From contig NZ_CP071007.1 in the NCBI RefSeq assembly GCF_018417635.1, positions 1,736,501 through 1,800,500 of the forward strand: a stretch of 64,000 nt of DNA. Direction: 5' to 3'. A program made the translations under genes and the position numbers. Below the pieces are notes generated by a model. It was not told the DNA's origin, made no database searches, and saw only the letters and a list, made by a program, of their open reading frames with translations. Shown piece by piece: positions 8,496 to 18,082 of this stretch (position 1 is its first letter; every line of letters starts with the position of its first letter). This stretch comes from Pseudomonas sp. SORT22 (GTDB lineage: Bacteria; Pseudomonadota; Gammaproteobacteria; Pseudomonadales; Pseudomonadaceae).

Positions 8496-8722
8496 GCAGG
8501 AGCTCCTTGAAAACGAACGCGAACGCGCCGTTATCGATCGGCTGCTGTCCGGCAGGGCGTATTTGCCCGATAGGCGATGAGGGGCGCGAGCCCGGGTGGC
8601 GAAAGCCTGCCGGGTATTGCGCCGGGCAGGCGGGGGCGCAATCTTAGCAGGGGCGACCGGTTGGCGGCGCCCCTGTTTTCAATCGATTGTCATGACCATG
8701 AACGTACGAGGGCTGTGTGGAT
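8496..8722 (-). promoter_or_regulatory. GC-rich leader/promoter region of the TonB receptor gene
   Basis: This 227-bp gap contains several short inverted repeats (for example AGGGGCG/CGCCCCT around 8649-8674). It lacks the conserved boxes of a cobalamin riboswitch and no Fur site was recognised. It also separates the receptor from the end of the upstream gene. Confidence 0.35.
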
Positions 8723-9103
8723 TCAGCCGTTCGCTGCCGCCTGGCTGTGGCGTCGCCAATTGCCGTCGATTTTCGACCAGGTCTTCTTGTCGGTGATGGC
8801 CATCAGCTTGCGACCATCCTTGAAGGTCGCCAGGAAGGTCACTTCTTCTTCCTTGCCGCCTAGCCAAAGGCCGGCGATCAGGCCGACCGGGCCGGCCACC
8901 AGGGCGCCGGCAACGCCCCAGCCCAGCGCACTGCTCAGGCTGCGGCTGGATTCCTGATTGGCGACGATCAGATCGGTAATGCGGGTCAGGGCGATTTTCT
9001 CGCCAGGTGAGGGGCTGCGGGCGGTCTTGAGTGTGAGCGATCCATTGCGGTACTCGCCTTCACCTTGCAAGAAATCGCCGGATTGAACCGTGAGTCTTGT
9101 CAT
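8723..9103 (-). CDS. Hypothetical protein with glycine-rich membrane segment
   Basis: A 126-residue protein starting MTRLTVQSGDF; this ATG has GGAT 8 nt upstream and is preferred over an in-frame TTG at 9136. The middle holds a hydrophobic glycine-zipper-like stretch (about residues 62-82, GVAGALVAGPVGLIAG). The parts on either side are short beta-rich segments, the last resembling a phage-shock or DUF-type SHOCT-less sheet (FLATFKDGRKLMAITDKKTW). Such segments insert in or associate with membranes. It is divergent from aprA. I do not recognise a named family. Confidence 0.65.
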   Translation of the reverse strand: MTRLTVQSGDFLQGEGEYRNGSLTLKTARSPSPGEKIALTRITDLIVANQESSRSLSSALGWGVAGALVAGPVGLIAGLWLGGKEEEVTFLATFKDGRKLMAITDKKTWSKIDGNWRRHSQAAANG

Positions 9104-9562
9104 AGTGGCATCCAGGTTGAAAGGGCTGTTGACCAATCCCTACTCAGCGCCCGGGCCCGTCACAAGTCAATGGCCAGCCGACGGAGGGTCACCCGCTAGT
9201 TGTCACAAAAAAGTAAAGGCTCAGAATCAGCGGGTTATAACGGCATGTCGCATTCTTATAATTAAACTTCGATTATGCAACTAAAACTGTCGGGTCAGTT
9301 TTCGTCTAGGGCCGGGGTTTTTGTCAGTCTCGATATATCGTCGTTTGCGCAAATGTATACGCATTGGCTAAATCAAGGGTTTGCGCGTGTAGGACAATAA
9401 ACAATTAGTCTTATTGAAAATTGACGTCAAAAAAAGCTGGACAGTTCAATTCCACCTGTGTCAGTTTTTCCCCGCCTCATTCAGGCGAGTGATAGGACGA
9501 TCTCGCCGCAGGAGCGTCCTATCGGACAACAACTGCTTTTTTGTAAACAAGGAAGTGTCTGT
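9104..9562. promoter_or_regulatory. Control region and 5' leader of aprA
   Basis: This 459-bp AT-rich gap contains a 7-bp inverted repeat AAAACTG/CAGTTTT with 6-bp spacing (9283-9302), a palindrome CGATATATCG near 9329, and a 9-bp hairpin GATAGGACG/CGTCCTATC (9491-9533) whose loop carries AGGAG. Further GGA motifs are at 9534-9536 and in the ribosome binding site at 9551-9553. GGA motifs in loops and at the Shine-Dalgarno are the binding pattern of RsmA/RsmE, known to control AprA in related species. Confidence 0.55.
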
Positions 9563-11026
9563 ATGTCGAAAGTCAAAGAAAGCGCTATTGTTTCAGCTGG
9601 CTCTGTATTGCAACCGCACGGTGCAAGTTCCGCTTACAGTCTGATCAATAGTTTCGGCCATCAATATGATCGCGGCGGCAGTGCGACAGTCAATGGCAAA
9701 CCTTCGTTCTCGGTCGACCAGGCCGCTACCCAGTTGCTGCGCGACGGCGCTGCCTGGAAAGACCTGAACAAGGACGGCACCATCAGCCTGACCTATACCT
9801 TCCTGACCAAGGCACCTTCTGACTTCTATGGTCAGGGGCTGGGCTCGTTCAGCGCCTTTTCCGCGCAGCAGAAAGCCCAGGCCAAACTGTCCATGCAGTC
9901 CTGGGCGGACGTGGCCAAGGTCACCTTCAAGGAAGGCGCCTCGGGCGGCGACGGTCACATGACCTTCGGCAACTACAGCGATGGCAGCACCGGCGGCGCG
10001 GCATTCGCCTACCTGCCGTTCGACGCTCCGGGCTCGCACAAGGGCGAATCCTGGTACCTGATCAACAATCAGTACCAGGCCAACGTCAACCCGGAAAACG
10101 GCAACTACGGCCGTCAGACCCTGACCCACGAAATCGGCCACGTCCTGGGCTTGTCCCACCCCGGCGACTACAACGCCGGCGAAGGCTACCCGACCTATGC
10201 CGATGCTAGCTACGGCCAGGACACCCGTGGCTACAGCGTCATGAGTTACTGGGGCGAGAGCAATACCAGCCAGAACTTCACCAAGGGCGGTGTGCAGGTG
10301 TACTCCTCGGCACCGCTGATGGATGACATCGCCGCCATCCAGAAGCTCTATGGCGCCAACTACGCGACCCGCTCCGGCGACACCGTGTACGGCTTCAACT
10401 CCACCGCTGACCGCGACTTCTACTCGGCCACCTCGGCCTCGTCGAAAATCGTCTTCTCGGTGTGGGACGGTGGCGGCAGCGACACCCTGGACTTCTCCGG
10501 TTTTACCCAGAACCAGAAGATCAACCTCAATGACGCGTCGTTCTCCGACGTCGGCGGCATGATCGGCAATATTTCCATTGCCAAGGGTGCCATCGTCGAG
10601 AACGCCATCGGCGGCTCGGGCAACGACCTGCTGATCGGCAACGCCGTGGCCAACGAGCTCAAGGGTGGTGCCGGCAACGACATCATCTACGGCGGCGGCG
10701 GTGCCGACAAACTCTGGGGTGGTGCCGGTTCCGACACCTTTATCTTCGCTGCCAGCAGCGATTCGACCCCGAGCAATCCCGACCGGATCATGGATTTCGT
10801 CAGCGGCCAGGACAAGATCGATCTGTCGGCAATGTCGGCCTTTGCCGTCAACAAGCTGCCGCTGCAGTTCGTTGATGCCTTCACCGGCCATGCCGGCGAA
10901 GCGGTGCTGAGCTTCGATCAGGCAAGCAACCTCGGTAGCCTGTCGATCGACTTCACCGGCAACAGCCTGTCTGATTTCCTGGTGACCACTGTAGGTCAGG
11001 CGGTCGCCACGGATATCGTGGTCTGA
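9563..11026 (+). CDS. aprA: Serralysin-family alkaline metalloprotease
   Basis: A 487-residue secreted zinc protease (AprA/AprX). The start MSKVKES follows AAGGA with good spacing; the longer upstream frame runs through the leader hairpin. Zinc site [11 protein letters not shown] (His189, Glu190, His193, His199) with the Met-turn SVMSYWGE. The C-terminal third has glycine-rich RTX calcium repeats ([36 protein letters not shown]) and ends in ATDIVV, the uncleaved type I secretion signal. There is no Sec signal, as expected. It heads the cluster with its inhibitor and exporter. In P. entomophila the homologue is an insect virulence factor. Confidence 0.97.
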   Translation: MSKVKESAIVSAGSVLQPHGASSAYSLINSFGHQYDRGGSATVNGKPSFSVDQAATQLLRDGAAWKDLNKDGTISLTYTFLTKAPSDFYGQGLGSFSAFSAQQKAQAKLSMQSWADVAKVTFKEGASGGDGHMTFGNYSDGSTGGAAFAYLPFDAPGSHKGESWYLINNQYQANVNPENGNYGRQTLTHEIGHVLGLSHPGDYNAGEGYPTYADASYGQDTRGYSVMSYWGESNTSQNFTKGGVQVYSSAPLMDDIAAIQKLYGANYATRSGDTVYGFNSTADRDFYSATSASSKIVFSVWDGGGSDTLDFSGFTQNQKINLNDASFSDVGGMIGNISIAKGAIVENAIGGSGNDLLIGNAVANELKGGAGNDIIYGGGGADKLWGGAGSDTFIFAASSDSTPSNPDRIMDFVSGQDKIDLSAMSAFAVNKLPLQFVDAFTGHAGEAVLSFDQASNLGSLSIDFTGNSLSDFLVTTVGQAVATDIVV

Positions 11027-11031
11027 TAGCA

Positions 11032-11066
11032 ACCTGAAAGGGCGGCGCCGATGCGCCGCTCTTTCC
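11032..11066 (+). terminator. Hairpin between aprA and inh (possible partial terminator)
   Basis: GAAAGGGCGGCGC pairs with GCGCCGCTCTTTC (one mismatch) just after the aprA stop, and is not followed by a T-run. It may attenuate readthrough, giving more protease mRNA than exporter mRNA, or protect the aprA 3' end. Confidence 0.5.
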
Positions 11067-11080
11067 GAGGCGGGCAGATA

Positions 11081-11455
11081 ATGGCTTTGAAGCGAATGAT
11101 CGCGCTTGGCGCGATTCCCCTGATGTTGATGACCGAGGTCGGTATGGCAAGCAGCCTGCTACTCCCCACGCCCGCGCAACTGGCCGGTGACTGGATGCTT
11201 TACCCCGAAAACGATCGGGCCGCGGGTTGTAAAATGCACCTGGATGCAGCGCAAACCTTGCGCGGCGATCTCGAATGCGTAGCAGGGCTGATTGGGCAGC
11301 GCCCCAGCGGCTGGCTGCCGACCACTGATACGCTGGCTTTGCTTGATGGCAGCGGTAGCGCGATGGTGCACTTTAACCGTTATAAGCCAGATATCTTCAA
11401 ATGGACTTCCATATCCGGAAAGATACTCTTGCTGGAACGTAAGAATAAAGAATAA
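11081..11455 (+). CDS. aprI: Periplasmic alkaline protease inhibitor (AprI/Inh)
   Basis: A 124-residue precursor with a signal peptide of about 23 residues (cleavage near GMA-SS), giving a mature protein of about 100 residues that begins SSLLLPTPAQLAGDW. In the family this N-terminal strand inserts into the protease active site, and the beta-barrel body holds a disulfide; two cysteines are present (AGCKM and LECVAG). ATG 11081 is chosen because the upstream in-frame start lies inside the hairpin after aprA and would spoil the signal peptide. It protects the periplasm from stray AprA. Confidence 0.92.
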   Translation: MALKRMIALGAIPLMLMTEVGMASSLLLPTPAQLAGDWMLYPENDRAAGCKMHLDAAQTLRGDLECVAGLIGQRPSGWLPTTDTLALLDGSGSAMVHFNRYKPDIFKWTSISGKILLLERKNKE

Positions 11456-11501
11456 AGCCTTGTAGGCGATTGCCGATTTTTCAGGGATAGAAAGGCGGAC
11501 A

Positions 11502-13244
11502 ATGAACAAGCCGACTCATAAAGCCGGGGCGCCCCTGTGGGCAGCACTGGCCGATCACAAGTCCACGCTATTGAGTGTGGGTTGTTTTACCGCGTTGATT
11601 AACCTGCTTATGTTGGTGCCCTCGATTTATATGCTGCAAGTGTATGATCGGGTACTGTCTTCGCAAAACGAAACAACCCTGTGGATGTTGACGTTGATGG
11701 TAGTCGGCTTCTTCGTATTTATCGGCGCGCTGGAAGCGATCCGCAGTTTTATTGTTATCCGGGTTGGCAACCAGCTGGAGCAGGGCTTTAACCTCCACGT
11801 CTACCGTGCAGCCTTTGAGCGCAACTTGCGCCAGGGTGACGGGCAGGCCGGGCAAGCACTTAACGACCTCACGCAAGTGAGGCAATTTGTCACCGGTCCT
11901 GCACTGTTTGCCTTCTTTGATGCACCCTGGTTTCCGATTTATCTGGCAGTGATTTTCCTCTTCAACGTCTGGCTGGGTGTCATGGCCTGTGCCGGGGCGC
12001 TGCTGCTGATTGCCCTGGCGGTGCTCAACGAACGCCTGACTCACAAGCCGCTGGTTGAGGCCAGCGGTTTCCAGCAGCAGTCCACACACCTGGCCAGCAG
12101 CCAGTTGCACAATGCCGAGAGCATCCAGGCCATGGGCATGCTTGGCGCCTTGCGCCAGCGCTGGTTTGCCTTGCATTCGCGCTTTCTGAACCTGCAAAAC
12201 CAGGCCAGCGATACCTCGGCGGTGATCACCGCGGTGAGTAAGTCGCTGCGCCTGTGCCTGCAGTCGCTGGTGCTGGGGCTGGGTGCCCTGCTGGTGATCG
12301 AGGGGCAGATGACTCCGGGGATGATGATCGCCGGTTCCATCCTCATGGGCCGGGTGCTCAGCCCGATCGATCAGCTGATTGCCGTGTGGAAGCAGTGGAG
12401 TGGCGCGCACATGGCCTATCAGCGCCTGGATGGCCTGCTGCGCGCGTTTCCCGAGCCGCCGGCGCCGATGGCCTTGCCAGCGCCAAGCGGGCGCCTGGGC
12501 TTCGAACAGGTCAGCGCCGGGCCGCCTGGCAAGCGCGTGGCCACCTTGCAGCAGATCAGTTTCAACCTGGGTGCCGGCGAAGTACTTGGCGTGCTCGGCA
12601 CCTCCGGCTCGGGCAAGTCGACCCTGGCCAAGGTGCTGGTCGGCGTCTGGCCGACCCTGGCCGGTACCGTGCGCCTGGACGGCGCCGACCTGCACCGCTG
12701 GGACCGCGAGGCCCTCGGCCCGCATATCGGCTACCTGCCGCAGAACATCGAACTGCTGCGCGGCAGCATTGCCGAGAACATTGCCCGCTTTGCCGAGCTC
12801 GACGGCCTCAAGGTGGTCGAAGCCGCGCGCCAGGCCGGCGTGCACGAACTGATTCTGCGCCTGCCGCAAGGCTATGACACACGCCTGGGCGAAGACGGCG
12901 GCGACCTGTCAGGCGGGCAGAAGCAACGCATCGCCCTGGCCCGGGCCCTGTACGGCGGGCCGAGCCTGATCGTGCTCGATGAACCCAATTCCAACCTCGA
13001 CACCAGCGGCGAAGCGGCGCTGGCCACTGCCATCGCCCAGATGAAAGCCCAGGGCCGCACCGTGGTGCTGGTTACGCACCGCTCTGCCGCCCTCGCCCAG
13101 GCGGATAAACTGCTGGTGCTCAGCGAGGGCCGGATGCAGGCCTTTGGCCCGACCCATGAAGTCATGCAGGCCCTGAGCCGGGCTCAGGAGCAGGCCCAGC
13201 GCCAGCCCGCAAATGCCGCACTGGCAACCGGAGGTGGCGCATGA
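11502..13244 (+). CDS. aprD: Type I secretion ABC transporter AprD
   Basis: A 580-residue inner-membrane ABC exporter of the PrtD/AprD type without the C39 peptidase domain. Membrane domain about 20-310 with helices such as [20 protein letters not shown], then the ATPase: Walker [10 protein letters not shown] near 366, signature LSGGQKQR, Walker [13 protein letters not shown] and the H-loop VTHR. It energises export of AprA with AprE and AprF. AAAGGCGG precedes the start, and the stop overlaps the aprE start by 4 nt. Confidence 0.96.
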   Translation: MNKPTHKAGAPLWAALADHKSTLLSVGCFTALINLLMLVPSIYMLQVYDRVLSSQNETTLWMLTLMVVGFFVFIGALEAIRSFIVIRVGNQLEQGFNLHVYRAAFERNLRQGDGQAGQALNDLTQVRQFVTGPALFAFFDAPWFPIYLAVIFLFNVWLGVMACAGALLLIALAVLNERLTHKPLVEASGFQQQSTHLASSQLHNAESIQAMGMLGALRQRWFALHSRFLNLQNQASDTSAVITAVSKSLRLCLQSLVLGLGALLVIEGQMTPGMMIAGSILMGRVLSPIDQLIAVWKQWSGAHMAYQRLDGLLRAFPEPPAPMALPAPSGRLGFEQVSAGPPGKRVATLQQISFNLGAGEVLGVLGTSGSGKSTLAKVLVGVWPTLAGTVRLDGADLHRWDREALGPHIGYLPQNIELLRGSIAENIARFAELDGLKVVEAARQAGVHELILRLPQGYDTRLGEDGGDLSGGQKQRIALARALYGGPSLIVLDEPNSNLDTSGEAALATAIAQMKAQGRTVVLVTHRSAALAQADKLLVLSEGRMQAFGPTHEVMQALSRAQEQAQRQPANAALATGGGA

Positions 13245-14539
13245 GCCAGGTCGATAAAAGCCGCAGTGCCCGGTTTTACGTGCGCCTGGGCTGGCTGCTG
13301 ACCCTGGTCGGTTTTGGCGGGTTCATTGCCTGGGCAACCCTGGCGCCGCTCGATCAAGGCATTGCCGTGCAGGGCACCGTGGTGGTCTCGGGCAAGCGCA
13401 AGGCGGTGCAATCTCTGGCCGGTGGCGTGGTCAGCCGCATCCTGGTCAGCGAAGGCCAGTTGGTAAAACAGGGTCAGCCGTTGTTTCGCCTCGACCAGAC
13501 CCAGGTCCAGGCCGATGTGCAATCGCTGCAGGCCCAGTACCGCTTGGCCTGGGCCAGCCTGGCGCGCTGGCAGAGCGAGCGCGACAACCTCGGCGCAATC
13601 ATCTTTCCAGCGCAGCTTGCCAGCAACCCCGACCCGCAGCTGAGCCTGGTGCTCGAGAGCCAGCGCCAGCTGTTCAGCAGCCGCCGTGATGCCCAGGCCC
13701 GCGAGCAGGCCGGGCTGACCGCCAGTATCGACGGCGCCGTGGCTCAGTTGGCCGGCATGCGCCGCGCCCGTGGCGACCTGCAGGCCCAGGCCGATTCGCT
13801 GCGTGAGCAGTTGGAGAACCTCAAGCCGCTGGCAATTCAGGGCTACATTCCGCGCAACCGCTTGCTCGAGTATCAGCGTCAGTTGTCCCAGGTCCAGCGC
13901 GATCTGGCGCAAAACAGCGGCGACAGCGCGCGGCTGGAGCAGGGCATTGTCGAGTCGCGGCTGAACCTGCAGCAGCGGCGCGAGGAATATCAGAAAGAGG
14001 TGCGCAGCCAGTTGGCCGAAGCGCAACTGAAAAGCCTGACCCTTGAGCAGCAACTGACCTCGGCCGGTTTCGACCTGCAGCACAGCGAGATCCTCGCCCC
14101 GGCCGACGGCATTGCGGTCAACCTTGGCGTGCATACCGAGGGCGCGGTGGTGCGCGCCGGCGAAACCTTGCTGGAGGTGGTGCCCCAGGGCACCGCCCTG
14201 GAAGTGGAAGGGCGCTTGCCGGTCAACCTTGTGGATAAAGTCGCGATGCAGCTGCCTGTGGATATCCTCTTCACCGCCTTCAACCAGAGCAGCACACCGC
14301 GGGTGTCGGGCGAGGTGGCGCTGATTTCCGCCGACCAGTTGCTCGACGACAAGACCGGCCAACCGTATTACGTGCTGCGCAGCACCGTCAGCGAGCAGGC
14401 CCTGGCACGCCTGGACGGGCTGGTGATCAAGCCGGGCATGCCGGCCGAATTGTTCGTGCGTACCGGCGAGCGCTCGATGCTCAATTACCTGTTCAAACCC
14501 CTGCTCGACCGGGCAGGCACCGCGTTGACCGAACAATAA
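13241..14539 (+). CDS. aprE: Type I secretion membrane fusion protein AprE
   Basis: A 432-residue HlyD-family adaptor: one N-terminal membrane helix (about 18-38, [20 protein letters not shown]), a lipoyl/barrel-sandwich half near 50-85 ([19 protein letters not shown]), a long coiled-coil hairpin (about 90-290), the second lipoyl half ([12 protein letters not shown]), and a C-terminal beta-barrel domain. It bridges AprD in the inner membrane to AprF in the outer membrane. It is translationally coupled to aprD by an ATGA overlap. Confidence 0.96.
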   Translation: MSQVDKSRSARFYVRLGWLLTLVGFGGFIAWATLAPLDQGIAVQGTVVVSGKRKAVQSLAGGVVSRILVSEGQLVKQGQPLFRLDQTQVQADVQSLQAQYRLAWASLARWQSERDNLGAIIFPAQLASNPDPQLSLVLESQRQLFSSRRDAQAREQAGLTASIDGAVAQLAGMRRARGDLQAQADSLREQLENLKPLAIQGYIPRNRLLEYQRQLSQVQRDLAQNSGDSARLEQGIVESRLNLQQRREEYQKEVRSQLAEAQLKSLTLEQQLTSAGFDLQHSEILAPADGIAVNLGVHTEGAVVRAGETLLEVVPQGTALEVEGRLPVNLVDKVAMQLPVDILFTAFNQSSTPRVSGEVALISADQLLDDKTGQPYYVLRSTVSEQALARLDGLVIKPGMPAELFVRTGERSMLNYLFKPLLDRAGTALTEQ

Positions 14540-14551
14540 GGAAGCCCGTGG

Positions 14552-15892
14552 ATGAAAAGCTTGATGACCGGGCTGCTGGCGGCGTTCGCCCTGACAACAG
14601 GGGCGGGCGCGCAGGCCATGGGGCCGTTTCAGGTGTATGAACAGGCGCTGCGCAAGGACCCGGTGTTCCTCGGCGCGCTCAAGGCCCGCGACGCCGGGCA
14701 GGAAAACCGCGCCATCGGCCGCGCCGGCTTGCTGCCAAACCTGTCGTACAACTACAACAAGGGCCGCAACGATTCCAAGGCCCGTTACCTGGGCGATTCG
14801 CGGCGCGAAGATGAAGACCGCCACTACAACAGCTACGGCTCGACCTTCATCCTTCAGCAGCCGTTGCTCGACTACGAGGCCTACGCCAGTTACCGCAAGG
14901 GCGTGGCCCAGGCGCTGTTTGCCGATGAGGAGTTTCGCGGCAAGAGCCAGGAACTGCTGGTGCGGGTGATGACCAGCTATACCCAGGCGCTGTTCGCCGA
15001 CGACCAGATCAGCATCAGTGTCGCCAGCAAGCAGGCCTATCAACAGCAGTTCCAGCAGAACCAGCAACTGTTCCAGCAGGGCGAGGGCACCCGTACCGAC
15101 ATCCTCGAAGCCCAGGCCCGCTATGAGCTGGCCGACGCCGAGGAGATCCAGGCCCGTAACGACCAGGACGCCGCCCTGCGCGAGCTAGGGGCGCTGATCG
15201 GCGAGCCTTCGGCGCGCATCGACGAGCTGGCGCCGCTCAACGACGGCTTTGCCCTGCTGGCGCTGCAACCGGCGACCTACGAGGCCTGGCATGAGCTGGC
15301 CCTGGCCAACAACCCGCAACTGGCGTCCCAGCGCCAGGCCCTGCAAGTGGCCGGATTCGAGGTGGAGCGCAACCGGGCCGGGCACCTGCCCAAGGTCACG
15401 GCTTACGCGACTTCTCGGCAAATGCAGTCCGACAGTGGCAACACCTATAACCAGCGCTATGACACCAACACCATCGGCATCGAAGTCAGCCTGCCGTTGT
15501 TTGCCGGGGGCGGGGTGTCGGCGGCCACCCGTCAGGCCAGCCGCAACCTGGAGCAGGCCGAATATGAACTGGACGGCAATACCCGTACCACCCTGATCGA
15601 GCTGCGCCGCCAGTACAACGCCTGCCAGTCCGGCGTCAGCCGCCTGCGTGCCTATCAGCGCGCGCTGACTTCGGCCGAGGCGCTGGTGCAATCGACCCGC
15701 CAGAGTGTGCTGGGTGGCGAGCGGGTCAACCTCGATGTGCTCAATGCCGAGCAGCAACTGGCGACCACCCGCCGCGACCTGGCCCAGGCCCGCTACGACT
15801 ATTTACTGGCCTGGATCAAGCTGCACTACTACGCCGGGACCCTGCGCGAGGAGCACCTGGCGAGGGTCGATGAAGCCTTTGTGCGCCGTTAG
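14552..15892 (+). CDS. aprF: Type I secretion outer-membrane channel AprF
   Basis: A 446-residue TolC-family protein with a signal peptide (about 1-22, ending GAQA). Two internal repeats of helical and strand segments are visible, as in TolC: the first with NLSYNYNKGRND and the second with LPKVTAYATSRQ. It should form the trimeric duct for AprA export. An AAGGA precedes the start. It ends the cluster and overlaps the convergent MFS gene by 4 nt; the prtAB autotransporter and lipA genes that follow in some P. fluorescens strains are absent. Confidence 0.95.
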   Translation: MKSLMTGLLAAFALTTGAGAQAMGPFQVYEQALRKDPVFLGALKARDAGQENRAIGRAGLLPNLSYNYNKGRNDSKARYLGDSRREDEDRHYNSYGSTFILQQPLLDYEAYASYRKGVAQALFADEEFRGKSQELLVRVMTSYTQALFADDQISISVASKQAYQQQFQQNQQLFQQGEGTRTDILEAQARYELADAEEIQARNDQDAALRELGALIGEPSARIDELAPLNDGFALLALQPATYEAWHELALANNPQLASQRQALQVAGFEVERNRAGHLPKVTAYATSRQMQSDSGNTYNQRYDTNTIGIEVSLPLFAGGGVSAATRQASRNLEQAEYELDGNTRTTLIELRRQYNACQSGVSRLRAYQRALTSAEALVQSTRQSVLGGERVNLDVLNAEQQLATTRRDLAQARYDYLLAWIKLHYYAGTLREEHLARVDEAFVRR

Positions 15893-17082
15893 GCGATACC
15901 CGGGCGCACGGCGCGCTGGCGTTCAGCCAGGCCCCAGACCAGCAGGGCCAGGGCGCCGATGCTCAGGCCGGCGATGACGATGCCGTCCCAGCCATAGCGC
16001 TGGAACAGCTGCGTGCCGAGCAGCGAGCCGAGGGCGCCGCCGATGAAGTAGCAGGTGATGTAGCCGGCATTCAGGCGGTTGCGCGCTTGCGGACGCAGGA
16101 CAATCACCGCGTTCTGGTTGCTCACGTGCACCAGTTGCACCGCCAGGTCGAGCAACAGCACGCCAACCAGCAATGCCGCCAGCGACGACTGCGCAAAGGC
16201 CAGCGGTACCCACGAAAGCAGCAGTACCAGCAAGCCCACCGTGGTGCCCAGCGGGCCTTTGCCGCGGTCGGCCAGGCGCCCGGCCCAGTTGGCCGACAGG
16301 GCCCCGGCGGCACCGGCCAGGCCAAACAGGCCGATCACTGCGTCGGAATAGTGGTAAGGCTCGGCCGACAGCAGAAAGGCCAGCGGCGTCCAGAACAAGG
16401 CGAACAGGCTGAACGACAACAGCCCCAGCAGCGAGCGCAAGCGCAGGATCGGCTCGTCGACGAACAGGCGGAACACCGAGCCGAGCAGCGCCGGATAACT
16501 GAGCCCAGCGTGCTGGTGACGCTCGGGCAGGGCACGGAACAGGGCGATCGCCGACAGCCCCATCAATCCTGCCGCCAACAGGTAGATGCTGCGCCAGCTA
16601 CCCACTTCAGCCATGAAGCCGGCAGCCGTGCGCGCCAGCAGGATGCCCAGCAGCAGCCCGCTCATCAGCGTGCCGACCACCCGCCCGCGTTGCGCCGGAT
16701 CACTCAGGCCCGCCGCCATCGGTACCAGCACTTGGGCGACCACCGAAAACAGGCCGGTGAGGGTGGTGCCGATCAGCAGCCATATCAGGCTTGGCGAAAA
16801 GGCGCTGATCAGCAGGCCCAGGGTGCTGATGGCAATCATGCTGACGATCAGCTTGCGTTGTTCGAACAGGTCGCCCAGCGGTGCCAGCAGCAACAGGCCG
16901 GCGCCGTAGCTCAGTTGTGCGGCCATGACGATGGCCCCGGCGCTGGCGGTGGTCAGGCCGAAATGCTCGGCGATGCTGTGCAGCAAGGGTTGTGCGTAGT
17001 AGTTGCTGGCGACCGCGAGGCCTGTGGCAGTGGCCATCAGCAAAATCAGGCCGCGGCTCAGGGGGTGGGTGGCAGAGGTCAT
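15889..17082 (-). CDS. Major facilitator superfamily transporter
   Basis: A 397-residue, 12-helix carrier. The cytoplasmic loop between helices 2 and 3 carries GDLFEQRKL, the MFS signature, with a counterpart in the second half (GRLADRGKGP). The overall pattern resembles drug/proton antiporters of the YnfM or sugar-efflux type, but the substrate cannot be assigned. It is divergent from a LysR gene, which probably regulates it; the 106-bp gap contains the inverted repeat TTTTCA/TGAAAA. Confidence 0.88.
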   Translation of the reverse strand: MTSATHPLSRGLILLMATATGLAVASNYYAQPLLHSIAEHFGLTTASAGAIVMAAQLSYGAGLLLLAPLGDLFEQRKLIVSMIAISTLGLLISAFSPSLIWLLIGTTLTGLFSVVAQVLVPMAAGLSDPAQRGRVVGTLMSGLLLGILLARTAAGFMAEVGSWRSIYLLAAGLMGLSAIALFRALPERHQHAGLSYPALLGSVFRLFVDEPILRLRSLLGLLSFSLFALFWTPLAFLLSAEPYHYSDAVIGLFGLAGAAGALSANWAGRLADRGKGPLGTTVGLLVLLLSWVPLAFAQSSLAALLVGVLLLDLAVQLVHVSNQNAVIVLRPQARNRLNAGYITCYFIGGALGSLLGTQLFQRYGWDGIVIAGLSIGALALLVWGLAERQRAVRPGIA

Positions 17083-17188
17083 GGACCGTCTCTAATCAGT
17101 GGCAGTTGGAGGTGACAGTATGGGAAATGCGCTAGCATGACGCCAATGTATCGTTTTCATTCTATCCATCTTGAAAATAGATCGATCC

Positions 17189-18076
17189 ATGAATCTCAAG
17201 CAGATTGAATATGCCTTGGCGGTAGTCGACACCGGCAGCTTCACCCGCGCCGCCGAGCGCTGCCATGTGGTGCAGTCGGCCTTGAGCCATCAGATTGCCC
17301 GGCTGGAAGAAACCCTCGGCGTCAGCCTGTTCGAGCGTAGCTCGCGGCGCGTGCGCCTGACGCCTGCGGGGGAAGCTTTTGTGCAAAGCGCGCGGCCAGC
17401 ACTGGAGGCGACTCGAAGGATTGCCGAGGATGTTGCCGCCGCCTGCGGTGAAGTGCGCGGGCAATTGTCGATCGGCGAGATCACCTCGCTGACCGAGCTG
17501 GACCTGGTCGATCTGCTGGCTGATTTTCATGCCCAACATCCACGGGTGGACATCCGCTGGCTGATGGCCAAGAGCGAGTTGCTGATCGCCGACGTGCGCG
17601 AGCGACGCCTGGACGTGGGTTTTATCGGAATCTGGCCGGGCGAGCGGCTGGAAGGCGTCGAGTACCGCCTGCTGGCCGAAGAAGAATTGGTGGCGGTGAT
17701 GGCTGTCGAGCACCCTTTGGCAGGCAAGATTCGCTTGTCCCTGGCCGATCTTGAAGCCCAGCCGCTGGTGGATTTTCCCGCCGGTAGCGGCGCGCGCCGG
17801 CAAACTGACGAAGCCTTTGCTGCCGCCGGAGTGCGCCATCGGGTGCAGTTCGAAATGACCAACATCCGCCTGGTGGAGAAATTCGCCAAGCGCGGCCTGG
17901 CGATCGGCCTGGTGCCGGCGCGAATTGCCAACGGCTTCAATGGCGTGGCGTCGGTAGCGGTTGAGGATGCGCCGGTGCGTCACGTTTATGCGATCTGGTC
18001 GACGCACCCGACCCCGGCCGCCAGGGCCTTCGTCCAGTTGATTGAACAGCGCCTGGCCGACAGGGACGGTCATTGA
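17189..18076 (+). CDS. LysR-family transcriptional regulator
   Basis: A 295-residue LTTR: winged helix (about 1-60; GSFTRAAERCHVVQSALSHQ is the recognition part) and a periplasmic-binding-like effector domain. ATG 17189 begins MNLKQIEYAL at the usual family position; there is no good ribosome binding site, and an upstream in-frame TTG at 17171 also lacks one. It is divergent from the MFS gene and likely controls it, and is convergent with an SDR gene. Confidence 0.9.
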   Translation: MNLKQIEYALAVVDTGSFTRAAERCHVVQSALSHQIARLEETLGVSLFERSSRRVRLTPAGEAFVQSARPALEATRRIAEDVAAACGEVRGQLSIGEITSLTELDLVDLLADFHAQHPRVDIRWLMAKSELLIADVRERRLDVGFIGIWPGERLEGVEYRLLAEEELVAVMAVEHPLAGKIRLSLADLEAQPLVDFPAGSGARRQTDEAFAAAGVRHRVQFEMTNIRLVEKFAKRGLAIGLVPARIANGFNGVASVAVEDAPVRHVYAIWSTHPTPAARAFVQLIEQRLADRDGH

Positions 18077-18082
18077 CTGGCC

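Noticed and set aside
8496..8722. Possible cobalamin riboswitch before the TonB receptor
   Set aside because: GC-rich hairpins fit the location, but the B12-box and core conserved strings are missing on the relevant strand.
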